Shown: positions 40,389 to 48,376, numbered from the stretch's first letter. The stretch: DNA of 54,966 nucleotides from Actinomadura sp. 7K507 (GCF_004348425.1 NZ_SMKK01000023.1:1-54966); one strand, 5' to 3'. Translations and numbers: made by a program. Notes: generated by a model not told the origin, from the letters alone.

Positions 40389-42824
40389 ATGGCGCGACGC
40401 GATATCGGGCATGCGTCCAGGAACGACTCGCATGCTCCACCGTGGGCGGACACGCCCGCGCGTCCCTCGCCGGGACCTGAGCCCCGTCCGGGCTCGAGCT
40501 CCGGCGAGGCGAAGCCGCGGCCGCAGTGGCCCGAGGGGTCCTGGTGGTCGGAGCAGCCGGACGGGACCGAGCGGGGACGGCGGTCGTCCCGCGGCCCGAG
40601 CCGGCGCGACATCAAGCGGCACGAGGCCCGCGCGAAGCGGTCCCGGCGGCGCGCGGAGGACCAGTTCGGCGCGCGCAACGAGCCCTCCGGGAACCGGGAC
40701 GACCGGTTCGAGTCGAGGGTGCGCCAGGCGGCCCCGCGGGCGCGGCCCCCGGCGCCCCGGGACGAGCAGCCCGACGCCCGGCTGCGCTTCGGCGCCCGGA
40801 ACGGCCCGCCGGATGCCCGGACGCGCCAGTCCGGCGCCCGCGACGACGAATCCGGCGCACGGGCGCGGCAGCCCGGTCCCCGCGACGGCCGGCCCGACGC
40901 GCGGACCGGGTCCGGTGCCCGCGACGGCCGGTCCGAGGGGCGGGCGCGGCAGTTCGGTCCCCGGGACGGTCAGCCCGGTGCGGGGGCGCGACCGTCCGAC
41001 CCGGGGGCGGAGCGGTTCGACGCGCGGATGCGGCAGCTCGGCGCCCGCGACGCCGGATCGGGCGGGAGGGCCCGGCAGGGCGGTTCCCGTGATGACCGGT
41101 CCGAGGCGCGGACGCGGGGGTTCGGTCCCGGCGACGACGGGTCCGACGCGCGGACCGCGTTCGGTGCGCGGGACGGCCGGCCTGATGCGCGGACCGGCTT
41201 CGGTGCGCGGGACGGCCGGCCTGATGCGCGGACCGGCTTCGGTGCGCGGGACGGCCGGCCTGATGCGCGGACCGGCTTCGGAGTGCGGGACGACCGGTCC
41301 GAGGCGCGGACGCGGCAGTTCGAGGCGCGGGCGCGGCGGTCCGACCCGGGGGCGGAGCGCTTCGACGCGCGGAGCGAGGGGTTCGGGCCGGGCCGCGACC
41401 GGTCGCGGGAGTTCCAGCCGCGTTCCGGGCGGCCGCGGCGCCCGGAACGGCCACGTGCCCAGCGGGTGGAGGACCGGCCCCAGCGGCGGCGGACCCGGTC
41501 GCGGCAGCCGGCCGGTCCGCCGGGGCCCAGGCGCCCGGCGCCGCCGCGGCCCGGCCCGAAGGCCAAGCCGCGGCGCGGCCCCGCCGACCGCATGAGCATC
41601 GGCGCGATCGTGCTGTCCACCGCCGTCGGCCTGGCCCTGCTGGGCATCGCCGAGCGGGCACTGCTGGACGGCGGGCCGATCGGCGGGGACTCCGGTCCCG
41701 CCGGCTCGGAGCGCGCGATCGCGCCGCCGCAGCAGGGCGGCGCCCCCGGGGAGCAGCAGCCGCAGCAGCCGCGGCAGCCCGGCGAGGGCGGCGGGGCGAC
41801 GCCCAAGTCCCCGCCGAACCTGGGCGTGCTCGCCGGGCAGGTGCGCAAGCTGACGATCGACGAGCGCGGCGCCGCCGCCCGGCAGTCCTACGGCGCGCCG
41901 GCGGGCGGCCGCCCGATCGTGGACACCTCCCGGACGAGCGCCGACAACGGCTGGGTGCTCGGCACGACCGCGCTCCCCGTCCCCACCGGCAGCCAGGCCT
42001 CGCCCGAGGTGGCGTTCTACGCGGCGCGCTGGACGGGCGAGAGCTGGCAGGTCGCGCTGTCGGGCGGCAAGGAGTTCGGCGCCCTGCTGGACGCCGTCCC
42101 GGCGAACGTCATGCCCGCGGCGGAGGTGCGCGCCCTGCGCCGGTACAGCTCCGTGACCGCCGGGCAGGCCACCGCGCTCGTCAACGGCACCCGCGCCGGT
42201 GACGGGCTGGTCCTGCCGTGGAAGGTCGGCGAGGTCTGGACGATGACGACCTCGGAGGGCGCCTCGCGCCCGCTGGGCTCGCTGGCGTTCTCGGGCGGCG
42301 ACGGCCGGGTCGTCGCGGCCGGCGACGGACGCCTCTACCGCTTCTGCGCCGACTCCACCGGCAACGCGCTGATCATGCTGATCCACCCGAGCGGCGTCGC
42401 CAGCACCTACTACCACCTGCGGGGCGTGTCGCGGGTGCGGGACGGCGGCGTCGTCGAGCAGGGCGCCGCGCTCGGCCGCACCGGCACCGACCGGCCCTGC
42501 GGCGGGGCGGCCTCACCGCGCCCCGAGGTCGGGTTCGGGCTGCGCAGCGGCGGCGGGATCGTCCCGCTCGACGGCGCGCAGATCGGCGGATGGACGTTCC
42601 GGGAGCGGGCCGACCCCCTCCTCGGGTTCGCCGAACGAGGCGCCCTCCAGGTGCTTCCCGGGGGCCCGATGGCCAACCTCGGCCGGGCCCCCGTGGCGGA
42701 CGATCTTCCATCGTCATCGCCGTCCCCCCGTCCGTCGGCGGGTCGCGGCGCCGGATCGCCTCCCGCCCCGGCGGCGGGCGCTACCCAGAACAGGAGTCAG
42801 AGCGGTGCGAATTCGCAGCAGTGA
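40389..42824 (+). CDS. Arg-rich membrane protein with degenerate M23/LytM-like domain
   Basis: 811-residue protein. Residues 1-395 are low-complexity, full of Arg-Asp-Gly-Ala repeats (units such as FGARDGRPDARTG). One membrane helix (about 402-425) follows, then a Gln/Pro/Gly spacer, and an extracytoplasmic region ending in an M23 fold (about 610-725). The fold is recognised from SLAFSGGDGRVVAAGDG, STYYHLRGVSRV and GTDRPCGGAAS. The zinc ligands appear lost: the Asp of SLD is Ala, and the GPHVHF-type HxH segment reads SPRPEVGFGL. It is probably a non-catalytic binder or activator. ATG 40389 is chosen for AGGAGAGG upstream. It overlaps the next gene by 20 nt. Confidence 0.8.
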   Translation: MARRDIGHASRNDSHAPPWADTPARPSPGPEPRPGSSSGEAKPRPQWPEGSWWSEQPDGTERGRRSSRGPSRRDIKRHEARAKRSRRRAEDQFGARNEPSGNRDDRFESRVRQAAPRARPPAPRDEQPDARLRFGARNGPPDARTRQSGARDDESGARARQPGPRDGRPDARTGSGARDGRSEGRARQFGPRDGQPGAGARPSDPGAERFDARMRQLGARDAGSGGRARQGGSRDDRSEARTRGFGPGDDGSDARTAFGARDGRPDARTGFGARDGRPDARTGFGARDGRPDARTGFGVRDDRSEARTRQFEARARRSDPGAERFDARSEGFGPGRDRSREFQPRSGRPRRPERPRAQRVEDRPQRRRTRSRQPAGPPGPRRPAPPRPGPKAKPRRGPADRMSIGAIVLSTAVGLALLGIAERALLDGGPIGGDSGPAGSERAIAPPQQGGAPGEQQPQQPRQPGEGGGATPKSPPNLGVLAGQVRKLTIDERGAAARQSYGAPAGGRPIVDTSRTSADNGWVLGTTALPVPTGSQASPEVAFYAARWTGESWQVALSGGKEFGALLDAVPANVMPAAEVRALRRYSSVTAGQATALVNGTRAGDGLVLPWKVGEVWTMTTSEGASRPLGSLAFSGGDGRVVAAGDGRLYRFCADSTGNALIMLIHPSGVASTYYHLRGVSRVRDGGVVEQGAALGRTGTDRPCGGAASPRPEVGFGLRSGGGIVPLDGAQIGGWTFRERADPLLGFAERGALQVLPGGPMANLGRAPVADDLPSSSPSPRPSAGRGAGSPPAPAAGATQNRSQSGANSQQ
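41161..41277 (+). repeat. Three perfect 39-bp tandem repeats inside the M23-like gene
   Basis: Units 41161-41199, 41200-41238 and 41239-41277 are identical and encode FGARDGRPDARTG three times (frame-shifted by where one cuts). Flanking sequence holds older, diverged copies. 39 is divisible by 3, so gain or loss of units keeps the frame. Confidence 0.9.
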
Positions 42825-43698
42825 TGATCCCATGGTCCCCACCTGGGCCCTGCGCCTCGTCCTCGCGGGCGCGGTGCTGGTGCTCGTCGGCGCGGCGACC
42901 CCGCAGGGCGCCGTCGCGGTCGCGAACGTGCAGTACTTCCTCAACTTCTTCGCCGGTGTCTTCGCCCTCGTGGCGCTCACCGTCGCGGTGATGAGCGGGC
43001 TGCTGGCCACCGACCGCCTGATCCTGAAGATCCGGCACCGGGTCCTCGCGCAGGCCCTGCACCGCGCCTCCGCGATCGTGGCGGTCGCGATGCTGTTCGC
43101 GCACGTGCCGGTGAAGGTGATGGCGGGCCTCGCGCTGCCCGCCAACGTCATCATCCCGACGGCCGGGGCGATCGGGCTCGGCACGATCGCGTTCGACCTC
43201 ATGCTCGTCATCGTCATCACCGGCATGCTGCGGGCGCGGTTCGCGTTCCGCGGCAAGGCGTGGGTGTGGCGGACGATCCATGCCCTGGCCTATGTGGCCT
43301 GGCCGTTCGCGATCGTGCACGGCCTGATCGCCGGGCGGGCCGCGGCGAACTGGGTCGTGCTCGCCTACGTGCTGAGCGTCGTGTTCGTCGTGCTCGCCCT
43401 CGCCACCCGGCTCATCGTGGTGGTCAAGCCGCGGGAGCTGAACCGGGCCGGCGACGGCATCGACCCGTTCACCCGGCCGGACGGCGCCGGACGCCGGCGC
43501 GACCGGCGCGCGATGGCGGCGATGGAGCACGAGGAGGGCCGCGCCGCCGCGGCCGCCCGCGCCAGGGAGGCCGATCCCTTCGACGACTACGCCGGCTACG
43601 ACGAGTTCGAGGACTTCGACGACCCGCGCGGCACCGTCAAGGACCCCCGCGGCATGCCCGTGTACGGCGGCGGACCTGACACCGAGGTCTACCGATGA
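42805..43698 (+). CDS. Ferric-reductase-like transmembrane (heme b) protein
   Basis: 297-residue membrane protein with six hydrophobic helices (about 12-235) and a charged cytoplasmic tail (about 215-297, Asp/Arg/Ala-rich). Two helices each carry a His pair spaced about one membrane width: LHRASAIVAVAMLFAH and IHALAYVAWPFAIVH. This is the pattern that binds two stacked b hemes in the ferric reductase/NOX superfamily. No FAD or NADPH domain is attached; electrons could come from the NuoF-ferredoxin protein encoded next. GTG 42805 has AGGAG upstream and overlaps the M23-like gene; the stop overlaps the next start (ATGA). Confidence 0.85.
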   Translation: MRIRSSDDPMVPTWALRLVLAGAVLVLVGAATPQGAVAVANVQYFLNFFAGVFALVALTVAVMSGLLATDRLILKIRHRVLAQALHRASAIVAVAMLFAHVPVKVMAGLALPANVIIPTAGAIGLGTIAFDLMLVIVITGMLRARFAFRGKAWVWRTIHALAYVAWPFAIVHGLIAGRAAANWVVLAYVLSVVFVVLALATRLIVVVKPRELNRAGDGIDPFTRPDGAGRRRDRRAMAAMEHEEGRAAAAARAREADPFDDYAGYDEFEDFDDPRGTVKDPRGMPVYGGGPDTEVYR

Positions 43699-45206
43699 CC
43701 TCGGCCGTCACCGTCTCCGGAATCGGCGGGCCCCGGCTGACGCTCGGGTTCGACCGGTTCGACCGGCTCGACCTCGACCGGCACCTGGCCGTGCACGGCA
43801 AGCTCCGCGCACCGGAACTGGACGACCTCGTCCGCATGTGCGAGCAGGTCGATCTGAGGGGACGCGGCGGCGCGGGCTTCCCGTTCGCCCGCAAGCTGAT
43901 GGCCGTGGCGGCGCGGGTCAACTACCCGACCTCCGACGAGACCGTGCTCCTGCCCGGTGAGACGGGCGGTTCGCGCGGCTCCAGCGAGGACGTCGTCATC
44001 GTGGTGAACGGCGCCGAGGGCGAGCCCGGCAGCGCCAAGGACAAGGTCCTGCTCGGCCGGGCGCCGCACCTGGTCCTCGACGGCGCCCAGATCGCCGCGG
44101 CCGCCCTCGGCACGCAGCGGATCGTGGTGGCGGTCGAGGACGACGAGGCCGCCCGCTCGGTCCGCGCCGCGATCAGCGAGCGGCGGATGCCGGCGCGGGT
44201 CGTCCGGCTGACCGAGCGGTTCATCTCGGGGGAGAGCGGCGCGGTGGTCCGCGCGATCAACGGGGAGACGCCGATCCCGCCGGGCGTCAAGGTCCGCGCG
44301 TCCGAGTCCGGCGTGGACGGCGAGCCGACGCTGCTGTCCAACACCGAGACATTCGCGCAGCTCGCCGTGCTCGTCTCCCTCGGCCCCGACCTGTACGCCT
44401 CGGCCGGGACGGAGGACGAGCCGGGCACCACGATGCTCACCGTCGGCGGGACCCAGGTCGTGGAGGCGCCGCTCGGTACCCCGCTCGAGACCGTCCTCGA
44501 CCTCTGCCAGGTGCCGCCGTCGCCGGGCGTGCTCGTCGGCGGCTACCACGGGATGTGGCTCGGCCCCGCCGGGACGTCGCGGGCCGTGCTGTCGCGCGCC
44601 GGGATGCGCCGGGTCGGCGGGACGGTGGGCGCCGGGATCATCCTGCCGCTCACCCGGGGCACCTGCCCCCTCGGCGAGGTCACCCGGATCGCCTCCTATC
44701 TGGCCGCGCAGTCGGCCGGGCAGTGCGGGCCGTGCCGGCTCGGTCTCCCCGACGTCGTGCGGTCGCTCAACTCCCTGACCGAGGGGGCGGGGACGGTGGA
44801 GGACGTCCGCCGCTCCGCCGGCATCGGCCGCGGCCGGGGCGCCTGCACCCATCCGGACGGGACCGCCAGGTTCGTGCTCTCGGCGATGGAGGCGTTCGCC
44901 GCCGACATCGACGAGCACCGGTGGGGCGGCGGCTGCGGCCAGTCGACCTACGGGGTGCTGCCGCTGCCGGTGCCCGACGGCTCGGAGGGCCGGGTGGCGA
45001 TCGACTGGAGCCGCTGCGACGGGCACGGCCTGTGCGCGTACATCGTCCCGGAGCTGATCCAGCTCGACCGTTACGGCTTCCCGGTGGTGCTCGGAACCGA
45101 CATTCCGCCGTGGATGGAGAAGGACGTGCAGAAGGCGGTCGCGATGTGCCCCGCATTGGCACTGCGCGTCGTCGACGGCGTCCCGGGCATGCCGTCGCGG
45201 CGCTGA
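43695..45206 (+). CDS. NuoF-like NADH/FMN protein fused to a C-terminal ferredoxin
   Basis: 503-residue electron-transfer protein. Residues about 45-200 are the FMN/NADH domain (RGRGGAGFPFARK; VVNGAEGEPGSAKDK), about 240-310 an SLBB region, and about 330-400 the iron-sulfur domain. That domain has SAGQCGPCRLGL and a later Cys in GRGACTHPDG; the first Cys of the canonical SCGxCxPC motif is Ala here. Residues about 435-503 are a single-cluster ferredoxin (DWSRCDGHGLCAYIVPE and AMCPALAL) of the [3Fe-4S]/CYP-partner style. It is not part of a nuo operon. It overlaps the heme-b membrane gene, suggesting NADH to FMN to Fe-S to membrane heme flow. The acceptor is unknown. Confidence 0.86.
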   Translation: MTSAVTVSGIGGPRLTLGFDRFDRLDLDRHLAVHGKLRAPELDDLVRMCEQVDLRGRGGAGFPFARKLMAVAARVNYPTSDETVLLPGETGGSRGSSEDVVIVVNGAEGEPGSAKDKVLLGRAPHLVLDGAQIAAAALGTQRIVVAVEDDEAARSVRAAISERRMPARVVRLTERFISGESGAVVRAINGETPIPPGVKVRASESGVDGEPTLLSNTETFAQLAVLVSLGPDLYASAGTEDEPGTTMLTVGGTQVVEAPLGTPLETVLDLCQVPPSPGVLVGGYHGMWLGPAGTSRAVLSRAGMRRVGGTVGAGIILPLTRGTCPLGEVTRIASYLAAQSAGQCGPCRLGLPDVVRSLNSLTEGAGTVEDVRRSAGIGRGRGACTHPDGTARFVLSAMEAFAADIDEHRWGGGCGQSTYGVLPLPVPDGSEGRVAIDWSRCDGHGLCAYIVPELIQLDRYGFPVVLGTDIPPWMEKDVQKAVAMCPALALRVVDGVPGMPSRR

Positions 45207-45255
45207 CCCGCGGGCCCGCCGGGCCGATTCCGGGCCGCGATAAAAGAGGAAAAAG

Positions 45256-45357
45256 ATGAGTGCCTTTGAACCCCGGCCCCGGCGCGGTGCGTACCACTCC
45301 CAGAACCCGCGCCGGGCCCATCGAGAGATCCTCGAAAGGAGGAAGAAGTTCCCTTGA
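45256..45357 (+). CDS. 33-codon small ORF coupled to the DUF4142 gene
   Basis: ATG 45256 is preceded by AGAGGA at 5 nt spacing and opens a 33-residue basic peptide (begins MSAFEPRPRRGAYHS, ends EILERRKKFP). Its TGA overlaps the TTG start of the DUF4142 gene (TTGA). It could be a coupling leader peptide or a small protein. The AGGAGG for the next gene lies inside it. I recognise no family; the good ribosome-binding site and the overlap are the evidence. Confidence 0.5.
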   Translation: MSAFEPRPRRGAYHSQNPRRAHREILERRKKFP

Positions 45358-45986
45358 GGAAATCTTACGGAATCGCCGGAATGGAGAGGCCTTCGCGCTT
45401 TCGCTTCGGCCGTGCCCTGCTGATTCTGGCGGCCGTCGCGGCCGTAGGGGCCGCCTTCGTGGTCGTCATGAACCCGGTCGGCGTCCCCACCAGCGGAGCG
45501 GCGAACCTCGGTGGCACCGTGAACACTCGCTGGGGACGGCTGAGCACTTTGGACAGAAAGCTGCTTGTCGCGGTGCGACAAGCCGGCCTGTGGGAGATCC
45601 CTGCAGGCCAGCAGGCACAGCAGCGTGCCTCCAGCCCCCGGGTGAGGGAGGTCGCCGAGATCATCTGGCAGCAGCACGTGCAGCTGGACGCGGATGCTCG
45701 CGCGACCGCGGAACGCCTCGGCGTGATTCTTCCCAATGAGCCCAACGGGAGCCAGAAGGCCTGGCTGAGAGAGATGTCGGGCAAATTCGGCGCCGATTAC
45801 GACAAGATCTGGGTGCACCGGCTGCGCGCCGCGCACGGCGCGGTGTTCACCGTGATCGCCAAGGTGCGCTCGCAGTCCGAGAACAGCGAGGTCCGTGCGT
45901 TCGCAGAACGCTCCATGAAGTTCGTGAACACGCACATGTCGCTGCTGGAGAGCACGGGCCTGGTACCCAGGCGTGCCCTGAAATGA
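45354..45986 (+). CDS. DUF4142 exported protein
   Basis: 210-residue protein with an N-terminal signal-anchor (about 17-38). A four-helix DUF4142/ferritin-like domain follows (about 60-200): STLDRKLLVAVRQAGLWE, then SPRVREVAEIIWQQHVQLD. DUF4142 proteins are extracytoplasmic; their function is unclear, though some bind metals. The start is TTG 45354, with AGGAGG 11 nt upstream and the stop of the 33-codon ORF overlapping it; ATG 45381 is the alternative. It lies between the NuoF-ferredoxin gene and a DUF1996 lipoprotein, and could be part of the same transcript. Confidence 0.82.
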   Translation: MRKSYGIAGMERPSRFRFGRALLILAAVAAVGAAFVVVMNPVGVPTSGAANLGGTVNTRWGRLSTLDRKLLVAVRQAGLWEIPAGQQAQQRASSPRVREVAEIIWQQHVQLDADARATAERLGVILPNEPNGSQKAWLREMSGKFGADYDKIWVHRLRAAHGAVFTVIAKVRSQSENSEVRAFAERSMKFVNTHMSLLESTGLVPRRALK

Positions 45987-46021
45987 CGTACATCCCACCC
46001 CGCAAAAGGGAGTACCTTTCC

Positions 46022-47551
46022 ATGGGAAGCAGGAAGAAAGCCTTCGCCGTGATGATCCCGGCGCTCGCCCTTGTCGCGTCGGCGTGCCAGGTGGAGCCCG
46101 GCGGGAACGCGGCTCCGCAACCCGGCGCGAGCTCGCCGGCCGCCGGTGGCGGCGATCTCGACGGCGGCGGAATCAACGACGTCGACAACCCCGGCGACCC
46201 GGGTGGCGGCGGCCAGCAGCCCAGCGAGCAGCCGCCGGAGGGCGGCGGCCAGCAGCCGGGCGAGCAGCCTCCCGGCGACGGTCAGCAGCCCGGCGAGCAG
46301 CCGCCCGGAGACGGCGAGCAGCCCCCCGGCGACGGTGAGCAGCCGCCCGGGCAGGGCCAGCCCAGCGAGCAGCCTCCCGGCGATGGTGAGCAGCCCCCCG
46401 GTGACGGCGAGCAGCCGCCCGGTGAGGGCGAGCAACCTCCTGGAGACGGCGAGCAGCCCCCCGGTGACGGCGAAGAGGTCGAGATCCCGGAGCTGCGGCC
46501 GGACCAGTACGTCCCGATCGAGCAGGCGCCGCGCGTGCGGCAGCCGCGCGCCGGCGGGCAGGGCTCGACCGGCGTGTTCGACGTGGGCGACTGCGGCACG
46601 AACGAGGGACAGGCGCACAGCAACCCCGACAACGTGGTCGCCGCGCCCGGCGTCGTGAACGGTGCGCACCACATCCACGACTACGTCGGCAACCTCGACA
46701 CGGACGCCTTCTCGACCGACGAGACCCTGGCCGCCGCCGGGACGACCTGCGAGAGCGGCGACAAGTCGACGTACTACTGGCCGGTGCTGCGGCTCCGCGC
46801 GGGCGAGGACACCTCGGACCGCGCGGAGCAGAACCAGACCGACGGCAACATCGGCAGCATCGTCGAGCCGACCGAGGCGCGCCTGCAGTTCCTCGGCAAC
46901 CCCCGCAGCCAGGTGACCGCGATGCCGCCGTTCCTCCGGATGGCGACCGGTGACGCCAAGGCCGTGACGAACGGCCTGCAGAACGCGAAGGCGCAGTGGA
47001 CGTGCACCGGCTTCGAGGAGCGCGCGTTCACCGACAAGTACCCGCTCTGCCCCGAGGGCAGCCTCGTCACGCGCGTGCTGAACTTCGCGAGCTGCTGGGA
47101 CGGGCAGAACACCGACAGCGCCAACCACCGCGACCACATCGCCTTCCCCGACGAGCGGACCGGAGCCTGCCCCGAGGGCACGCAGGCCGTGCCGCAGCTC
47201 CGGATGACGCTGACCTACGACCTGCCTGCCGAGCCGCTGGCGTTCGCGCTGGACAGCTTCCCCGAGTCCGGTCATGACCCGGTGACCGATCACGGCGACT
47301 TCATCAACGTGATGGGCGAGGAGCTGATGCAGCAGGCGGTCACCACCATCAACGGCGACGGCCAGGGCCAGGGCAACGGCCAGGGCGACGGCCAAGGCCA
47401 GGGCCAGCCTGCTCCCACGGCCAGTCCCACCCAGGCGCCGGCGGACCCCACCCAGGCGCCGGCGGACCCCACCGAGGAGCCGGCCGCTCCGACCGAGGAG
47501 CCGGCCACTCCCTCCCAGGAGCCCGCCACCAGGAACGGGCACGGTCACTGA
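46022..47551 (+). CDS. DUF1996 lipoprotein with Gln-Pro-Gly repeats
   Basis: 509-residue lipoprotein. The lipobox is LVASAC (Cys near residue 21). Residues about 60-155 are tandem repeats of the PPGDGEQ type, an extended wall-spanning linker. Residues about 160-440 form the DUF1996 domain, recognised from HHIHDYVGNLDTDAFSTDE, STYYWPVLRL and the Cys-containing SCWDGQNTD and NHRDHIAFP. A Pro/Thr/Glu tail (about 455-509) ends it. DUF1996 proteins are common in actinobacteria and fungi with no settled function; secreted carbohydrate or wall binding is a guess. AAGGGAG precedes ATG 46022. A hairpin at 47599-47653 ends the unit. Confidence 0.85.
   Translation: MGSRKKAFAVMIPALALVASACQVEPGGNAAPQPGASSPAAGGGDLDGGGINDVDNPGDPGGGGQQPSEQPPEGGGQQPGEQPPGDGQQPGEQPPGDGEQPPGDGEQPPGQGQPSEQPPGDGEQPPGDGEQPPGEGEQPPGDGEQPPGDGEEVEIPELRPDQYVPIEQAPRVRQPRAGGQGSTGVFDVGDCGTNEGQAHSNPDNVVAAPGVVNGAHHIHDYVGNLDTDAFSTDETLAAAGTTCESGDKSTYYWPVLRLRAGEDTSDRAEQNQTDGNIGSIVEPTEARLQFLGNPRSQVTAMPPFLRMATGDAKAVTNGLQNAKAQWTCTGFEERAFTDKYPLCPEGSLVTRVLNFASCWDGQNTDSANHRDHIAFPDERTGACPEGTQAVPQLRMTLTYDLPAEPLAFALDSFPESGHDPVTDHGDFINVMGEELMQQAVTTINGDGQGQGNGQGDGQGQGQPAPTASPTQAPADPTQAPADPTEEPAAPTEEPATPSQEPATRNGHGH
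46203..46482 (+). repeat. Tandem short repeats encoding PPGDGEQ-type linker
   Basis: About 280 bp of imperfect 18-21-bp units (variants of GGCGAGCAGCCGCCCGG) encode the Gln/Pro/Gly linker of the DUF1996 lipoprotein. Third-position changes between units show selection on the peptide rather than the DNA. A smaller repeat (CCCAGGCGCCGGCGGAC twice) lies near the 3' end at 47439-47472. Confidence 0.75.
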
Positions 47552-47598
47552 TCCATCCGACGTCCGGGTGACCCGGACCGCCCTGGGGTGACCCGGAC

Positions 47599-47653
47599 GC
47601 GCGGCCGGTGAGGATGCCGTCTTCGACCTTCGGCGGCGCCTCACCGGCCGCGC
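47599..47653 (+). terminator. 15-bp hairpin after the DUF1996 gene
   Basis: GCGCGGCCGGTGAGG (47599-47613) pairs perfectly with CCTCACCGGCCGCGC (47639-47653); the 25-nt loop contains a further small inverted repeat (GCCG/CGGC). Preceding it are two copies of GGTGACCCGGAC (47567-47578 and 47587-47598). Confidence 0.6.
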
Positions 47654-47716
47654 CCGCGACCGTCCGCCGGCCCCGCCGTCCAACGGACGAACGGTGTCCG
47701 GCGTTACGATCGCGGC

Positions 47717-48376
47717 ATGGACATCGTGATCGCGGGCGGCCACGGGAAGATCGCGCTGCGGCTGTCGCGGCTGCTGGCCGCGCGGGGGGACACCGTGCTG
47801 AGCATCATCCGCAATCCCGGCCACGCGGACGGCGTGCGCGCCGCCGGCGCCGAGCCGGTCGTGGCCGACCTGGAGTCGGCCGACGCCGGCGAGGTCGCCG
47901 GCCACCTGTCCGGGGCGGACGCGGTCGTGTTCGCCGCCGGGGCCGGCCCCGGCAGTGGCGCGACCCGCAAGGACACCGTCGACCGGGCCGCCTCGGTGCT
48001 GATGGCGGACGCCGCCGAACGCGCCGGCGTCCGCGGCTTCGTGCAGATCTCCGCGATGGGCGCGGGCGAGCCCCCCGCCGCGGGCCGCGGCGAGGTCTGG
48101 GAGGCCTACATCAGGGCCAAGGGCGAGGCGGAGGACGACCTGCGCCGCCGCGACGCCCTCGACTGGCTGATCCTGCGGCCGGGCCGCCTCACCGACGACC
48201 CGGCCACCGGCAGGGTGAGGCTCGCCGAGCCGCCCCTCGGGCACGACGCGGTGACCCGCGAGGACGTGGCGGCGGTCATCGCGGCGCTGCTCGACGCCGG
48301 CGACGTCCGCCGCCGCACCCTCGACCTGCTCAACGGCGACACCCCGGTGGAGGAGGCGGTCGCCGCCCTGCGCTGA
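47717..48376 (+). CDS. NAD(P)-binding atypical short-chain dehydrogenase-like protein
   Basis: 219-residue Rossmann-fold protein with the nucleotide motif VIAGGHGKIALRL at the N-terminus, ADAVVFAAGAGPGSG after strand 4, and FVQISAMGAG. It belongs to the NAD(P)H-binding/NmrA-like atypical SDR group, similar to proteins described as SDR family oxidoreductases in actinobacteria (YwnB/YhfK-like). The catalytic Tyr-Lys pair would be AYIRAKGEAE. The substrate is unknown. TACGAT (47705-47710) lies 6 nt before ATG 47717, fitting a leaderless start. It is convergent with the acyl-CoA ligase gene. Confidence 0.85.
   Translation: MDIVIAGGHGKIALRLSRLLAARGDTVLSIIRNPGHADGVRAAGAEPVVADLESADAGEVAGHLSGADAVVFAAGAGPGSGATRKDTVDRAASVLMADAAERAGVRGFVQISAMGAGEPPAAGRGEVWEAYIRAKGEAEDDLRRRDALDWLILRPGRLTDDPATGRVRLAEPPLGHDAVTREDVAAVIAALLDAGDVRRRTLDLLNGDTPVEEAVAALR

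Noticed and set aside
41161..41277. Regular repeats suggesting a CRISPR array.
   Set aside because: The 39-bp units are contiguous without spacers, in frame, and encode a peptide repeat; there are no cas genes.
40083..42416. A 777-codon minus-strand open frame rich in Pro, Arg and Leu.
   Set aside because: It is antisense to the M23-like gene; its repeats mirror the 39-bp DNA repeats and it has no start context or recognisable domain.
43689..45998. A 769-codon minus-strand frame opposite the NuoF-like gene.
   Set aside because: Antisense shadow; the plus strand encodes clear FMN, Fe-S and ferredoxin motifs.
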